Assembly (NCBI GenBank): GCA_943913645.1 | Contig: CALTYZ010000034.1 | Location: forward strand, 1 to 12,851 | Source: an uncultured Corynebacterium sp. | GTDB taxonomy: Bacteria; Actinomycetota; Actinomycetes; Mycobacteriales; Mycobacteriaceae | Reading direction: 5' to 3' | DNA length: 12,851 nucleotides | Part shown: in pieces, positions 5,692 through 12,367 of the stretch | Numbering within the stretch: position 1 is the stretch's first letter | Layout of the letters: the number at the start of each line of letters is the position of its first letter | Notes under the pieces: model-generated | What the model was told of the DNA's origin: nothing | Seen by the model: only the letters and a program-made list of their open reading frames with translations | Databases searched by the model: none | Position numbers and translations under genes: made by a program

Positions 5692-7276
5692 GAAAAAAGT
5701 CACGCTGGGCGAACGTTTGGGCGCGCTTGAAGACGCAGCAGCCATCGGCGCGCCGTACCTCGCCCCGTCTGAGCGCGAACGTCTTGAATCAGTCGCCCGC
5801 GCGGGTGCAGAGCGGCGCGAACTCTCCGCTGAGCACACCGTGGTTGGTTTTTTCGGCGCAACCGGTTCCGGCAAGACCAGCTTGTTCAACGCGGTAGTTG
5901 GGGAAGATCTCGGTAAAGCTGCTGCCCGCCGCCCCACCACATCTTCTCCCCTGGCCGCGATTTGGCAGCCTGACGGGTCAGAAGAGCTCCTGGATTGGCT
6001 AGGTGTCGAAGACCGCCGGGTGCGCAACGGTGAGTTCGCCTCGGGCGCCGGCCCACTGATCTTGCTTGATTTGCCGGATTTTGACTCAGTTGAGCTGTCA
6101 AACCGTGAGATCGCCACCCGCCTCGCCGGGCAGGTCGATGTGCTGGTGTGGGTCTCCGACCCGGAAAAATACGCCGACAGCGTCATTCACGACCAGTTCA
6201 TCCGTCCGCACGCTGCGCATTCTGAAGTCACGCTCGCCGTGTTGAATAAATCCGACTTGCTACACGTTTCCGACGTTGGCACCGTGTCACAGTCCTATGC
6301 GCAATTGCTTCGCGACGATGGGCTGACCAACGTTCGCGTTGTATCCACCTCCACCCGCACTGGCGACGGCATTGACGAGCTGAAAACCGCCATCGCCAAA
6401 GTCGCACAGGCACATACCGCCCAAGCAGCTCGGATTGAGGCAGATATCCGCTCAGTCACTCAGGGGTTGACTGACATGGGCAAGGTTGGGGGCGTCGATA
6501 AGCATGCAAAGCGCGATATGGACGCGGTGCTCTCACAGGCAGCGGGTGCAGAACGCATCGCGCACTCCACAGCCGCCGCATACCGCAAGCGCCTCCACGA
6601 GCGCACCGGATGGTTGCTCACTTCGTGGATCACCCGGTTTCGCCCCGATCCGCTCAAGCGGCTAGGGCTGCGAGAAGAACCAGATGCGCTCGGGGTGCAC
6701 CGCACCTCATTGCCTGAGCTCGATGCCGCCTCCAAGGCGGTAGCAAACCGGGGTGTGCGCGACTACGCGGCAGCGGCCGCACACGGGCTGCCACATGCAT
6801 GGGCGAGTGCAGTTGAGGACCGCGCGGAGGAAATCTCCACCGCCATGCCCGCTGAGCTTGACCGCGCAGTCGCACGCACTCGCCTGCCCGCAGAGCCGGC
6901 AAAAGGCTGGTCCCTGCTCACCGTCTTCCAGTGGCTAGCGCTTGTTGCCGCACTGATCGGCGTGGTGTGGTACCTGCTTGCAGCGTTCTTGCCGGGCGTG
7001 CTCACCCCGCTGCTAGGCGCTGAGCTTTTCCCCCAGGTCGAAGGCTGGCCAATTCCAACGCTGCTGATCATGGCTGGGCTGCTCACCGGTGTCATCATCG
7101 GGTTACTCACCTCAGTGTTCGGCGGTGTCATCGGTGCTGGGGTCAAGCGACGAACCCGCAGCGCGATCCAAAAAGAAGTCGCTGCATCCTCCCAAACTGG
7201 GGTGGTGGAGCCGCTGGATGCGATCCGCGCGGATTTTGATCGCTTCGCCGAACGCATCGCGGTTGCCGCACAGTAG
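5678..7276 (+). CDS. Dynamin-/YfjP-like GTPase with two C-terminal membrane helices, second of the pair
   Basis: The 532-residue protein carries P-loop GATGSGKT (60-67), G2 RPTT (85-88), G3 LLDLPDFDS (D131) and G4 NKSD (190-193). From 120 to 175 it aligns by eye with the upstream GTPase, including PDFDS and a P-x-(R/K)-YAD motif after the next strand, so the two are paralogues. Here too the G3 Gly is Asp. A helical region (240-405) is followed by two membrane helices, about 412-440 and 458-488, and a short cytosolic tail. It may be the membrane-fixed partner of the upstream protein. The start is ATG 5678 with AGGTGAGG just before it, overlapping the upstream gene by 14 nt; a GTG at 5669 would add only MRP. 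Similar proteins are listed as YfjP-type or 50S-binding GTPases, but the membrane helices favour a dynamin-like role. The function is not proven by sequence. Confidence 0.8.
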   Translation: MALFKKKVTLGERLGALEDAAAIGAPYLAPSERERLESVARAGAERRELSAEHTVVGFFGATGSGKTSLFNAVVGEDLGKAAARRPTTSSPLAAIWQPDGSEELLDWLGVEDRRVRNGEFASGAGPLILLDLPDFDSVELSNREIATRLAGQVDVLVWVSDPEKYADSVIHDQFIRPHAAHSEVTLAVLNKSDLLHVSDVGTVSQSYAQLLRDDGLTNVRVVSTSTRTGDGIDELKTAIAKVAQAHTAQAARIEADIRSVTQGLTDMGKVGGVDKHAKRDMDAVLSQAAGAERIAHSTAAAYRKRLHERTGWLLTSWITRFRPDPLKRLGLREEPDALGVHRTSLPELDAASKAVANRGVRDYAAAAAHGLPHAWASAVEDRAEEISTAMPAELDRAVARTRLPAEPAKGWSLLTVFQWLALVAALIGVVWYLLAAFLPGVLTPLLGAELFPQVEGWPIPTLLIMAGLLTGVIIGLLTSVFGGVIGAGVKRRTRSAIQKEVAASSQTGVVEPLDAIRADFDRFAERIAVAAQ

Positions 7277-7287
7277 AGGTCAAACGC

Positions 7288-8094
7288 GTGGCTATCCCCA
7301 ATATTTTGTCCATTGCCGGCACCGACCCGACCGGCGGCGCTGGCATCCAAGCGGACCTGAAATCCATCGCCGCAGCCGGTGGGTACGGCATGTGCGTGAT
7401 CACCTCGCTGGTTGCCCAAAACACCCAAGGGGTGCGCGATATCCACACCCCACCCCAGGGGTTTCTCCTTGCCCAGCTGGATGCGGTTTTCGATGATGTG
7501 CAGGTCGACGCGGTGAAAATCGGGATGCTTGGCGACGCACCGACTACTCACGCCGTTTCCAACTACCTGCACACCCATCCGGTGCCCCTGGTGGTCGTCG
7601 ACCCGGTCATGGTGGCCACCAGCGGCGACCGGCTGCTCACCACCGACGCGGAAGACGCCCTGCGAAAGCTCGTGTGCGACCACGCCACAGTGGTGACGCC
7701 AAATATTCCAGAACTTGCGGTGCTCGTTGGCAACGCACCGGCAGCGAGTTTTACCGAAGCGGTGGAACAAGGCAAGCATCTTGCCACAAGTGCGCAGGTC
7801 AGCGTGCTGGTCAAAGGTGGGCATTTAACCGGCAGTCACGCCTCAAATGCGCTTGTCAGTCCCGACGGTTCGCTCACCTTTGCCAAGCTACCTCGCGTGA
7901 ACACGACCAATACTCACGGCACAGGCTGTTCACTCTCATCGGCGTTTGCAACTCGCCTTGCACTCACCGGTGACCCGGACCAGGCACTGAAATGGAGCTC
8001 AGCGTGGCTTTATGGCGCGATCGCAGCTGCCGATGCACTCAATGTGGGCCGGGGCCGTGGCCCCGTCAACCACTTTCACCACCTGGTTCTCTGA
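7288..8094 (+). CDS. thiD: Hydroxymethylpyrimidine/phosphomethylpyrimidine kinase
   Basis: ThiD phosphorylates hydroxymethylpyrimidine and then its monophosphate to give the pyrophosphate used for thiamine phosphate synthesis in the cytosol. The 268 residues cover the whole family length. Visible signatures are SIAGTDPTGGAGIQADLK (8-25), AQNTQGV (43-49), VVVDPVMVATSGD (102-114), TPNIPE (137-142), VKGGH (175-179) and TTNTHGTGCSLSSA (206-219), with the anion-hole HGTGC and its Cys214. It is not fused to ThiE or TenA. The GTG at 7288 has AGAGG eight bases upstream. The gene begins 11 nt after the second GTPase and is probably co-transcribed with it. No TPP riboswitch can fit in that gap. Its 3' end overlaps the convergent ptsS end by 29 nt. 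Confidence 0.95.
   Translation: MAIPNILSIAGTDPTGGAGIQADLKSIAAAGGYGMCVITSLVAQNTQGVRDIHTPPQGFLLAQLDAVFDDVQVDAVKIGMLGDAPTTHAVSNYLHTHPVPLVVVDPVMVATSGDRLLTTDAEDALRKLVCDHATVVTPNIPELAVLVGNAPAASFTEAVEQGKHLATSAQVSVLVKGGHLTGSHASNALVSPDGSLTFAKLPRVNTTNTHGTGCSLSSAFATRLALTGDPDQALKWSSAWLYGAIAAADALNVGRGRGPVNHFHHLVL
8051..8064. terminator. GC-rich hairpin at the thiD/ptsS tail-to-tail overlap
   Basis: GGGGCC-GT-GGCCCC is a perfect inverted repeat (a 5-bp stem with a 4-nt loop is more likely in RNA). It lies inside the last codons of thiD and directly after the ptsS stop on the other strand. No T-run follows in either direction, so it is at best a weak or factor-aided terminator. I see no other terminator between these converging genes. 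Confidence 0.3.
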
Positions 8095-10060
8095 CTAGCG
8101 GGCGCGGCTCAACCGTGAAGAGCTCATCACCGACTCGAATGTCTGCGGGAAGCAACAGCGCGGGCGCGATTTCGCCGACCTTTTTCGTGTTTGACACAAC
8201 CACCGGCGTCGTCACCTCATATCCGGCGTTTGCAATCGCAGCGATATCGAAAGTCGCCAGCAGATCACCAGCAGTGACAACATCGCCTTTGTCAACATGG
8301 GGCGTGAAATGCTCACCCTTGAGGTTGACCGTGTCAAAGCCAATGTGCATGAGCACGTCGACGGTATTGCCGTCACTGCCCGTGCCGCGCACGGCGTAGG
8401 CATGCCCCGATGGGAAGGTGACAGCGACTTGGCCATCAATTGGGGATCGCAGCTCGCCGATCGTCGGCCGGATCGCCACCCCTTCCCCGAGCTTTAACTG
8501 CGCGAACATGGGATCTGACACGTCCGACAGCGGCAGTGCCTCCCCAGTCAGCGGTGCAGCTACCCGCAGCGCGTCGGCGGATGCCTCATGCAAGGTGGCG
8601 GCAGCCGCGGCGTCTGCGCGGGTGTTTTCAGAAGAATCCGGGTCGATGCTGCCCCGCTTGGCAATGAGGTAGCGCCCATAGCCGTAAGCAGCTGCAAACG
8701 CAATGGCGAAGGTGATCACTGCCAGCACCAGAAACGTCGGGATTTGCGCTGCCGGTATTGATGCCGCACCGATGAAACCCGCAGCACCAAGTGCCATCGC
8801 TTTGACCCCGAAAATCGCAACAAGCATCGCACCGATCGCGGCCGCCCCCATGCCAATATAAAACGGCCACCGAAGACGCAGGTTCACACCGAAGATTGCT
8901 GGTTCGGTGATGCCGAACACTGCGGAAACACCCGAGGAGCCGGCTAAGCCTTTGAGCTTTTCGTTCTTCGCCAGGAAATACACGGCGAGTGCGACGGCTC
9001 CCTGCGCAATATTGGCCATGGAGGCAGTCGGGAAGATGAAGGAACCGCCCTGGTTGAACAGCTCCAACTCGATCGGTGGGAACGATTGGTGCAGGCCAGT
9101 AATCACAATCGGTGAGTAGAACAGCCCGAAGAGTAAACCACCGACTGGGCCACCGAAATCATACAAGCTTGCAAGGCCAGTAATTAATAGATCACCGAGC
9201 CAGCGCATCACCGGGCCAACAGCAATGAAGGTGATAAACCCAGTCAGCAGCAGCGTGATCAATGGGGTGACCAGGAAATCAACAGTGCCCTTGAGGTGGC
9301 GATGGAACCACTTTTCAATGGTGGCCAGGATCCATGACACTGCGAGCACCGGCAGCACCGCACCCTGGTACCCGCCCTGCGCGACTGGGAAACCAAACAG
9401 GTCCCAATACGGCATTGTGCCCTCAGCAACTGAGTTGGCCACGTCGTAGCCGTTGACCAGTGCGGGGTGCACCATGGCCATACCCATGCCAGCGCCGAGA
9501 TACTCGTTGCCCCCGAAGCGCTTCGTGGCGGAAAAACCAACCAACACCGGCAAAAACGCGAACGGGGCTGAGGCAAGAACATTGATGATCTCGGTGATGC
9601 CCTGCATCCGCGGGAACATCTCCACCAAAGGCAGCTCACCAAATAAGCCTTGTGAGGTGAGCACGTTGTTCAGCGCCATCAGCAGGCCGCCGCCAACCAG
9701 AATCGGGATCAGCGGCACAAAGATGTCCGAAAACACCTTGATAAAGCGGGTGAACCAGTTGCCCTGCTTGGCGGCTACACCTTTGAGCTCCTCAGTGGAG
9801 ACCGCAATATTCTTTGTGGTCAACGAGTCAAGCTCCGCAAATACCGCATCAACATCGCCCGGTCCGACAATGATTTGGTACATGCCCCCGGTTTCGAATG
9901 TGCCCTTGAGGTCCGGGTCATTCTCCAGCGCTGCAGTATCGACCTTGTCTGCGTCTTTGAGCACCATACGCAGGCGGGTTGCACAGTGAGCGGCGCCGAG
10001 GATGTTGTCTTCCCCACCGACTCCTGCCAGCACCCGTTTGGCCACATCACGGTGTTGCAT
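8066..10060 (-). CDS. ptsS: Sucrose-specific PTS permease, EIIBCA
   Basis: This protein takes up sucrose and phosphorylates it to sucrose-6-phosphate using phosphate from EI and HPr. Its 664 residues hold an EIIB domain (1-85) with the phospho-Cys26 in AAHCATRLR, a long EIIC membrane domain (about 105-470) with GITEPAIFG (383-391), and an EIIA domain (about 500-650) with PSGHAYA and the active His572 in LMHIGFDTV. Such B-C-A order in one chain is typical of corynebacterial PTS permeases. Long identical stretches with C. glutamicum PtsS as I remember it (DPDLKGTFETGGM, FVPLIPILVGGGLLMA, SPIVITGLHQSFPPIELELF) make the sucrose assignment strong. I chose ATG 10060; a TTG at 10072 would add four residues. 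No Shine-Dalgarno is visible. scrB lies 55 nt upstream on the same strand, so the two may share a transcript. Confidence 0.93.
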   Translation of the reverse strand: MQHRDVAKRVLAGVGGEDNILGAAHCATRLRMVLKDADKVDTAALENDPDLKGTFETGGMYQIIVGPGDVDAVFAELDSLTTKNIAVSTEELKGVAAKQGNWFTRFIKVFSDIFVPLIPILVGGGLLMALNNVLTSQGLFGELPLVEMFPRMQGITEIINVLASAPFAFLPVLVGFSATKRFGGNEYLGAGMGMAMVHPALVNGYDVANSVAEGTMPYWDLFGFPVAQGGYQGAVLPVLAVSWILATIEKWFHRHLKGTVDFLVTPLITLLLTGFITFIAVGPVMRWLGDLLITGLASLYDFGGPVGGLLFGLFYSPIVITGLHQSFPPIELELFNQGGSFIFPTASMANIAQGAVALAVYFLAKNEKLKGLAGSSGVSAVFGITEPAIFGVNLRLRWPFYIGMGAAAIGAMLVAIFGVKAMALGAAGFIGAASIPAAQIPTFLVLAVITFAIAFAAAYGYGRYLIAKRGSIDPDSSENTRADAAAAATLHEASADALRVAAPLTGEALPLSDVSDPMFAQLKLGEGVAIRPTIGELRSPIDGQVAVTFPSGHAYAVRGTGSDGNTVDVLMHIGFDTVNLKGEHFTPHVDKGDVVTAGDLLATFDIAAIANAGYEVTTPVVVSNTKKVGEIAPALLLPADIRVGDELFTVEPRPLVREPGGESG

Positions 10061-10115
10061 ATGCACATTCAAACACGCGCATGTGCCAAAAGGCAGAAAA
10101 ATACCGGATCTTGAC
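10056..10115 (-). promoter_or_regulatory. Short scrB-ptsS gap with palindromes, candidate control region
   Basis: The 55-nt gap between scrB and ptsS holds TGCCAAAAGGCA (10084-10095), symmetric apart from the central AAAA. At the ptsS start lies the perfect 10-bp palindrome TGCATATGCA (10056-10065), and ATGCACAT (10061-10068) pairs imperfectly (6 of 8) with ACGCGCAT (10075-10082). No convincing -10/-35 pair or T-run is visible. The clustering suggests an operator for a sugar regulator or an mRNA hairpin near the start codon. C. glutamicum ptsS is known to be controlled by SugR and GlxR, but I cannot match a proven site here. Confidence 0.3.
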
Positions 10116-11423
10116 TCAAATCACGCGCAGCTGTGCCCAGTCGTTGCCGTCAGCAGCGAATACGCAGGAGGAAAACGCCACTTCGCCGCCCCCGGCGGTC
10201 ATCTCAACAGCGGCCCCATCGGCGGTGAACACAAACTCGCCCGCGCGGCACTCCGCCCAGCGCAGTAGCCCATCGACGTTGAGCGCAATCGTGCCGCGCA
10301 GCTCATGTGCACCTGACTCGCGCCCCGCCCCTGTGGGCTCCGGATTCCACGTCACGGTTGCACCCACCGCACCTTCGACGTCGACAAGTTCTGCAGTCCA
10401 TGGCTCGGCACCGAGCTCACACGAGTACACCACCATTGCCGTGGGGTCAGCGGGCAAGTGCAAGAAGGTATGCAACACTGCATCACTTAACACAAGTTGC
10501 CGAGGCAATGTCAGCTGATGCACCCACCCTTCAGCGTCCAGCGTCGGAGTTTCGTCACGCCCCGGTAGCCCCATCCAGCCCAGCATGAGCGCCCCAGTAC
10601 CGAACTCGATGAGCTGGGGGGCGTAGAACTCATGGCCGTAATCAAGCGGGGTGAAGTCACGCACCACGTCAAACCGCAACCCATCAAGACGCCCGACAAT
10701 GTAGCCACACTCATCCGAATCTGGAAATTGCGGACAGATGACGAGCACATCAAGCTCTTCGCCAGTTGATTGATCCGTCATCCGCACAAGGTTCGGACAT
10801 TCCCACATGTAGGCCGAGGCGACGGTTTGCCGCAACCCCGCGAACTCAATCTCGCCTTCAAAGCGCCACGTCTCCAGATCATCAGATGTGTAAAGCACCG
10901 CAGCCCCGGTCTTATCAACACGCTGGGCACCGATCACCATGCGCCACCTACCCCCAACGCGGGTGATGTGCGGGTCACGGAAGTGAGCGGTGTAGCCCTC
11001 CGGGAAGCCGTCAATGACCGGGTTGTCGCGGTAGCGGCGATACTGTCCGCCCATCGGGCCAGTGAGGTCGTGCACATCAACAATGTTCTGACTGGTGAAC
11101 CGCTGCCCATCACGCTTGACGTTGCCCGTGTAGAACAACCGCATGACCCCATCAGCAACCACCGCGCATCCTGAATAACACCCGTTTTGGTCATACGGCA
11201 ACCCCGGGTAAAGCGCGTCCGGGTAGTGGCGCCACACACCGTCGCCGACGCGACCACCAAGCCCGGTGGCGGCGTGACCCCAGCCGGTGCGCTTCGGCCC
11301 ACTCGGGAAAAGTGGATCATGCTGGTAAAACACGTGCAGCTCATCGCCGACCAGTGTGAGACCATTCGGATCATTCAGGCGCCCCTGCGGCGGGGAAATG
11401 TGGAACTTCGGCCTGTAAGACAT
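10116..11423 (-). CDS. scrB: Sucrose-6-phosphate hydrolase, glycoside hydrolase family 32
   Basis: The enzyme splits sucrose-6-phosphate from PtsS into glucose-6-phosphate and fructose. The GH32 signatures are intact: QGRLNDPNG near the N-terminus with the nucleophile Asp (residue 18 counted from the start chosen here), HFRDP with the transition-state Asp, and MWECPN with the acid/base Glu. The five-bladed propeller domain is followed by a small beta-rich C-terminal part ending WAQLRVI. At about 435 residues it has normal family length, and it has no signal peptide, which fits an intracellular enzyme fed by a PTS. Two starts are possible: ATG 11429 (adds MR) and ATG 11423. I prefer 11423, because the -10-like TAAACT (11436-11431) would place the transcript start there, giving a leaderless mRNA. 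It is the first gene of the scrB-ptsS pair and diverges from the kinase gene. Confidence 0.92.
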   Translation of the reverse strand: MSYRPKFHISPPQGRLNDPNGLTLVGDELHVFYQHDPLFPSGPKRTGWGHAATGLGGRVGDGVWRHYPDALYPGLPYDQNGCYSGCAVVADGVMRLFYTGNVKRDGQRFTSQNIVDVHDLTGPMGGQYRRYRDNPVIDGFPEGYTAHFRDPHITRVGGRWRMVIGAQRVDKTGAAVLYTSDDLETWRFEGEIEFAGLRQTVASAYMWECPNLVRMTDQSTGEELDVLVICPQFPDSDECGYIVGRLDGLRFDVVRDFTPLDYGHEFYAPQLIEFGTGALMLGWMGLPGRDETPTLDAEGWVHQLTLPRQLVLSDAVLHTFLHLPADPTAMVVYSCELGAEPWTAELVDVEGAVGATVTWNPEPTGAGRESGAHELRGTIALNVDGLLRWAECRAGEFVFTADGAAVEMTAGGGEVAFSSCVFAADGNDWAQLRVI

Positions 11424-11446
11424 GCGCATTAGTTTACGGTGAAAGG
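11424..11446. promoter_or_regulatory. Divergent 23-bp control region between scrB and the kinase gene
   Basis: On the - strand TAAACT (11436-11431) ends seven bases before ATG 11423. On the + strand TACGGT (11435-11440) ends six bases before GTG 11447. Both fit TANNNT at leaderless spacing, and they overlap by two bases, so the two polymerases could not load at once. No clear -35 hexamers are seen; they would lie inside the opposite coding regions. The kinase start itself is within the palindrome GTGATCAC (11447-11454), and GGTGA occurs twice (11439-11443, 11446-11450). Confidence 0.4.
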
Positions 11447-12346
11447 GTGATCACAGTGTATGGCGAAGCCCTCGTTGACCTTGTCCCTTCACATCCGGCC
11501 CCGCTCGCGCCGCTGACCCCTGCCCTTGGGGGCGGGCCGTTCAACGTGGCGCGCGCACTCGGTCGCCTGGGAGCCAATGTCGCGTTCCAATCACGCCTTT
11601 CCACCGATAGCTTCGGCACACAACTGCGTGACTCCCTCACCCGCGCAGGCGTTGATCTCTCCGGCTGCCTAAGCGGGCCCGAGCCGACAACGCTAGCCAT
11701 CGCTGCGCTGACACCTGCGGGGGCGGCCACCTACACTTTCTATGTCGACGGCACCGCAGACCGGTTCGCACAACCAACCGCTGTGAGCGAAGGGTACTGC
11801 GTATTTGGCACCCTTTCCCTCGCGTTGGAACCGGCCGCGTTGCGCTATGCGGAAGCCGCAGCTGCGTCAGCGAATGCGGGTGCCGTGGTGTGCCTGGATC
11901 CAAATATCCGCCCCGCCTTCGCCTCCGAGAAGCACCGACTGTTCCTGCGGGGGATGCTCGAATCTGTCACCGTCTTGAAGCTTTCGGATGAGGAAGTGGA
12001 CTTTTTAGGTGACACCTCCCACGTGCCCGTGGTGGTGACCACCCGCGGCAGCAGCGGGATCGAGGTGCGCGCCCCATTTGGGCACATTGCGGTGCGAGCA
12101 CCCCAAGTCGAGGTCGCAGACACGATCGGTGCCGGTGACACTGTCATGGCTGCGCTCGTCCAGCAATTCGACGCCCGCGGCCTGACACGCGAAGACTTGC
12201 TAGCCCTTGATGAGCACGACTGGCGCGACATTCTCCAGTTCGCCGTGCACGCGGCCGCGATCACTGTTGCACGTACCGGCGCGGAGACACCCACCGCCCA
12301 CGAGGTCGCTGCCGCACTTGCTGCAGCACAGCAGCAAGGTAGGTGA
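11447..12346 (+). CDS. PfkB-family carbohydrate kinase, probable fructokinase
   Basis: A 299-residue ribokinase-fold enzyme that would phosphorylate free fructose to fructose-6-phosphate with ATP. It shows the N-terminal PfkB signature GGGPFNVARALGRLG (28-42), a DPNIRP motif (151-156) usual in fructokinases, and the second signature with the anion hole and catalytic Asp in DTIGAGDT (225-232, Asp231). The length is typical. The substrate is inferred mostly from context: it is divergent from scrB, whose product is free fructose. The motifs alone would also allow another hexose or keto-sugar. The start GTG 11447 is preceded directly by AAAGG, too close for normal use, so a leaderless mRNA is likely. 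The end is 5 nt from the end of glmS on the other strand. The Ala/Gln-rich C-terminus looks unstructured. If fructose is the substrate, scrK would be a fitting name. Confidence 0.85.
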   Translation: MITVYGEALVDLVPSHPAPLAPLTPALGGGPFNVARALGRLGANVAFQSRLSTDSFGTQLRDSLTRAGVDLSGCLSGPEPTTLAIAALTPAGAATYTFYVDGTADRFAQPTAVSEGYCVFGTLSLALEPAALRYAEAAAASANAGAVVCLDPNIRPAFASEKHRLFLRGMLESVTVLKLSDEEVDFLGDTSHVPVVVTTRGSSGIEVRAPFGHIAVRAPQVEVADTIGAGDTVMAALVQQFDARGLTREDLLALDEHDWRDILQFAVHAAAITVARTGAETPTAHEVAAALAAAQQQGR

Positions 12347-12367
12347 CATCCTTACTCGACTGTCACC
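12342..12367. terminator. Inverted repeat across both stop codons of the kinase gene and glmS
   Basis: GGTGACA (12342-12348) and TGTCACC (12361-12367) are perfect 7-bp arms with a 12-nt loop. The left arm contains the kinase TGA and the loop contains the glmS TAA. It can fold in RNA from either strand and may serve as a shared bidirectional terminator. No T-run follows on either side, so the effect may be weak. Confidence 0.4.

Noticed and set aside
7277..7287. Possible TPP riboswitch before thiD
   Set aside because: Only 11 nt separate thiD from the preceding gene, too short, and no THI-box-like sequence is visible.
6763..7824. Long - strand open frame opposite the second GTPase gene and thiD
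   Set aside because: It crosses two clear genes on the other strand and has no recognisable domain; a GC-rich shadow frame.
11439..11456. GlxR/CRP-like site TGTGA...TCACC read on the - strand between scrB and the kinase gene
   Set aside because: The gap between half-sites is 8 nt rather than 6 and the second half is imperfect, so I do not call it.
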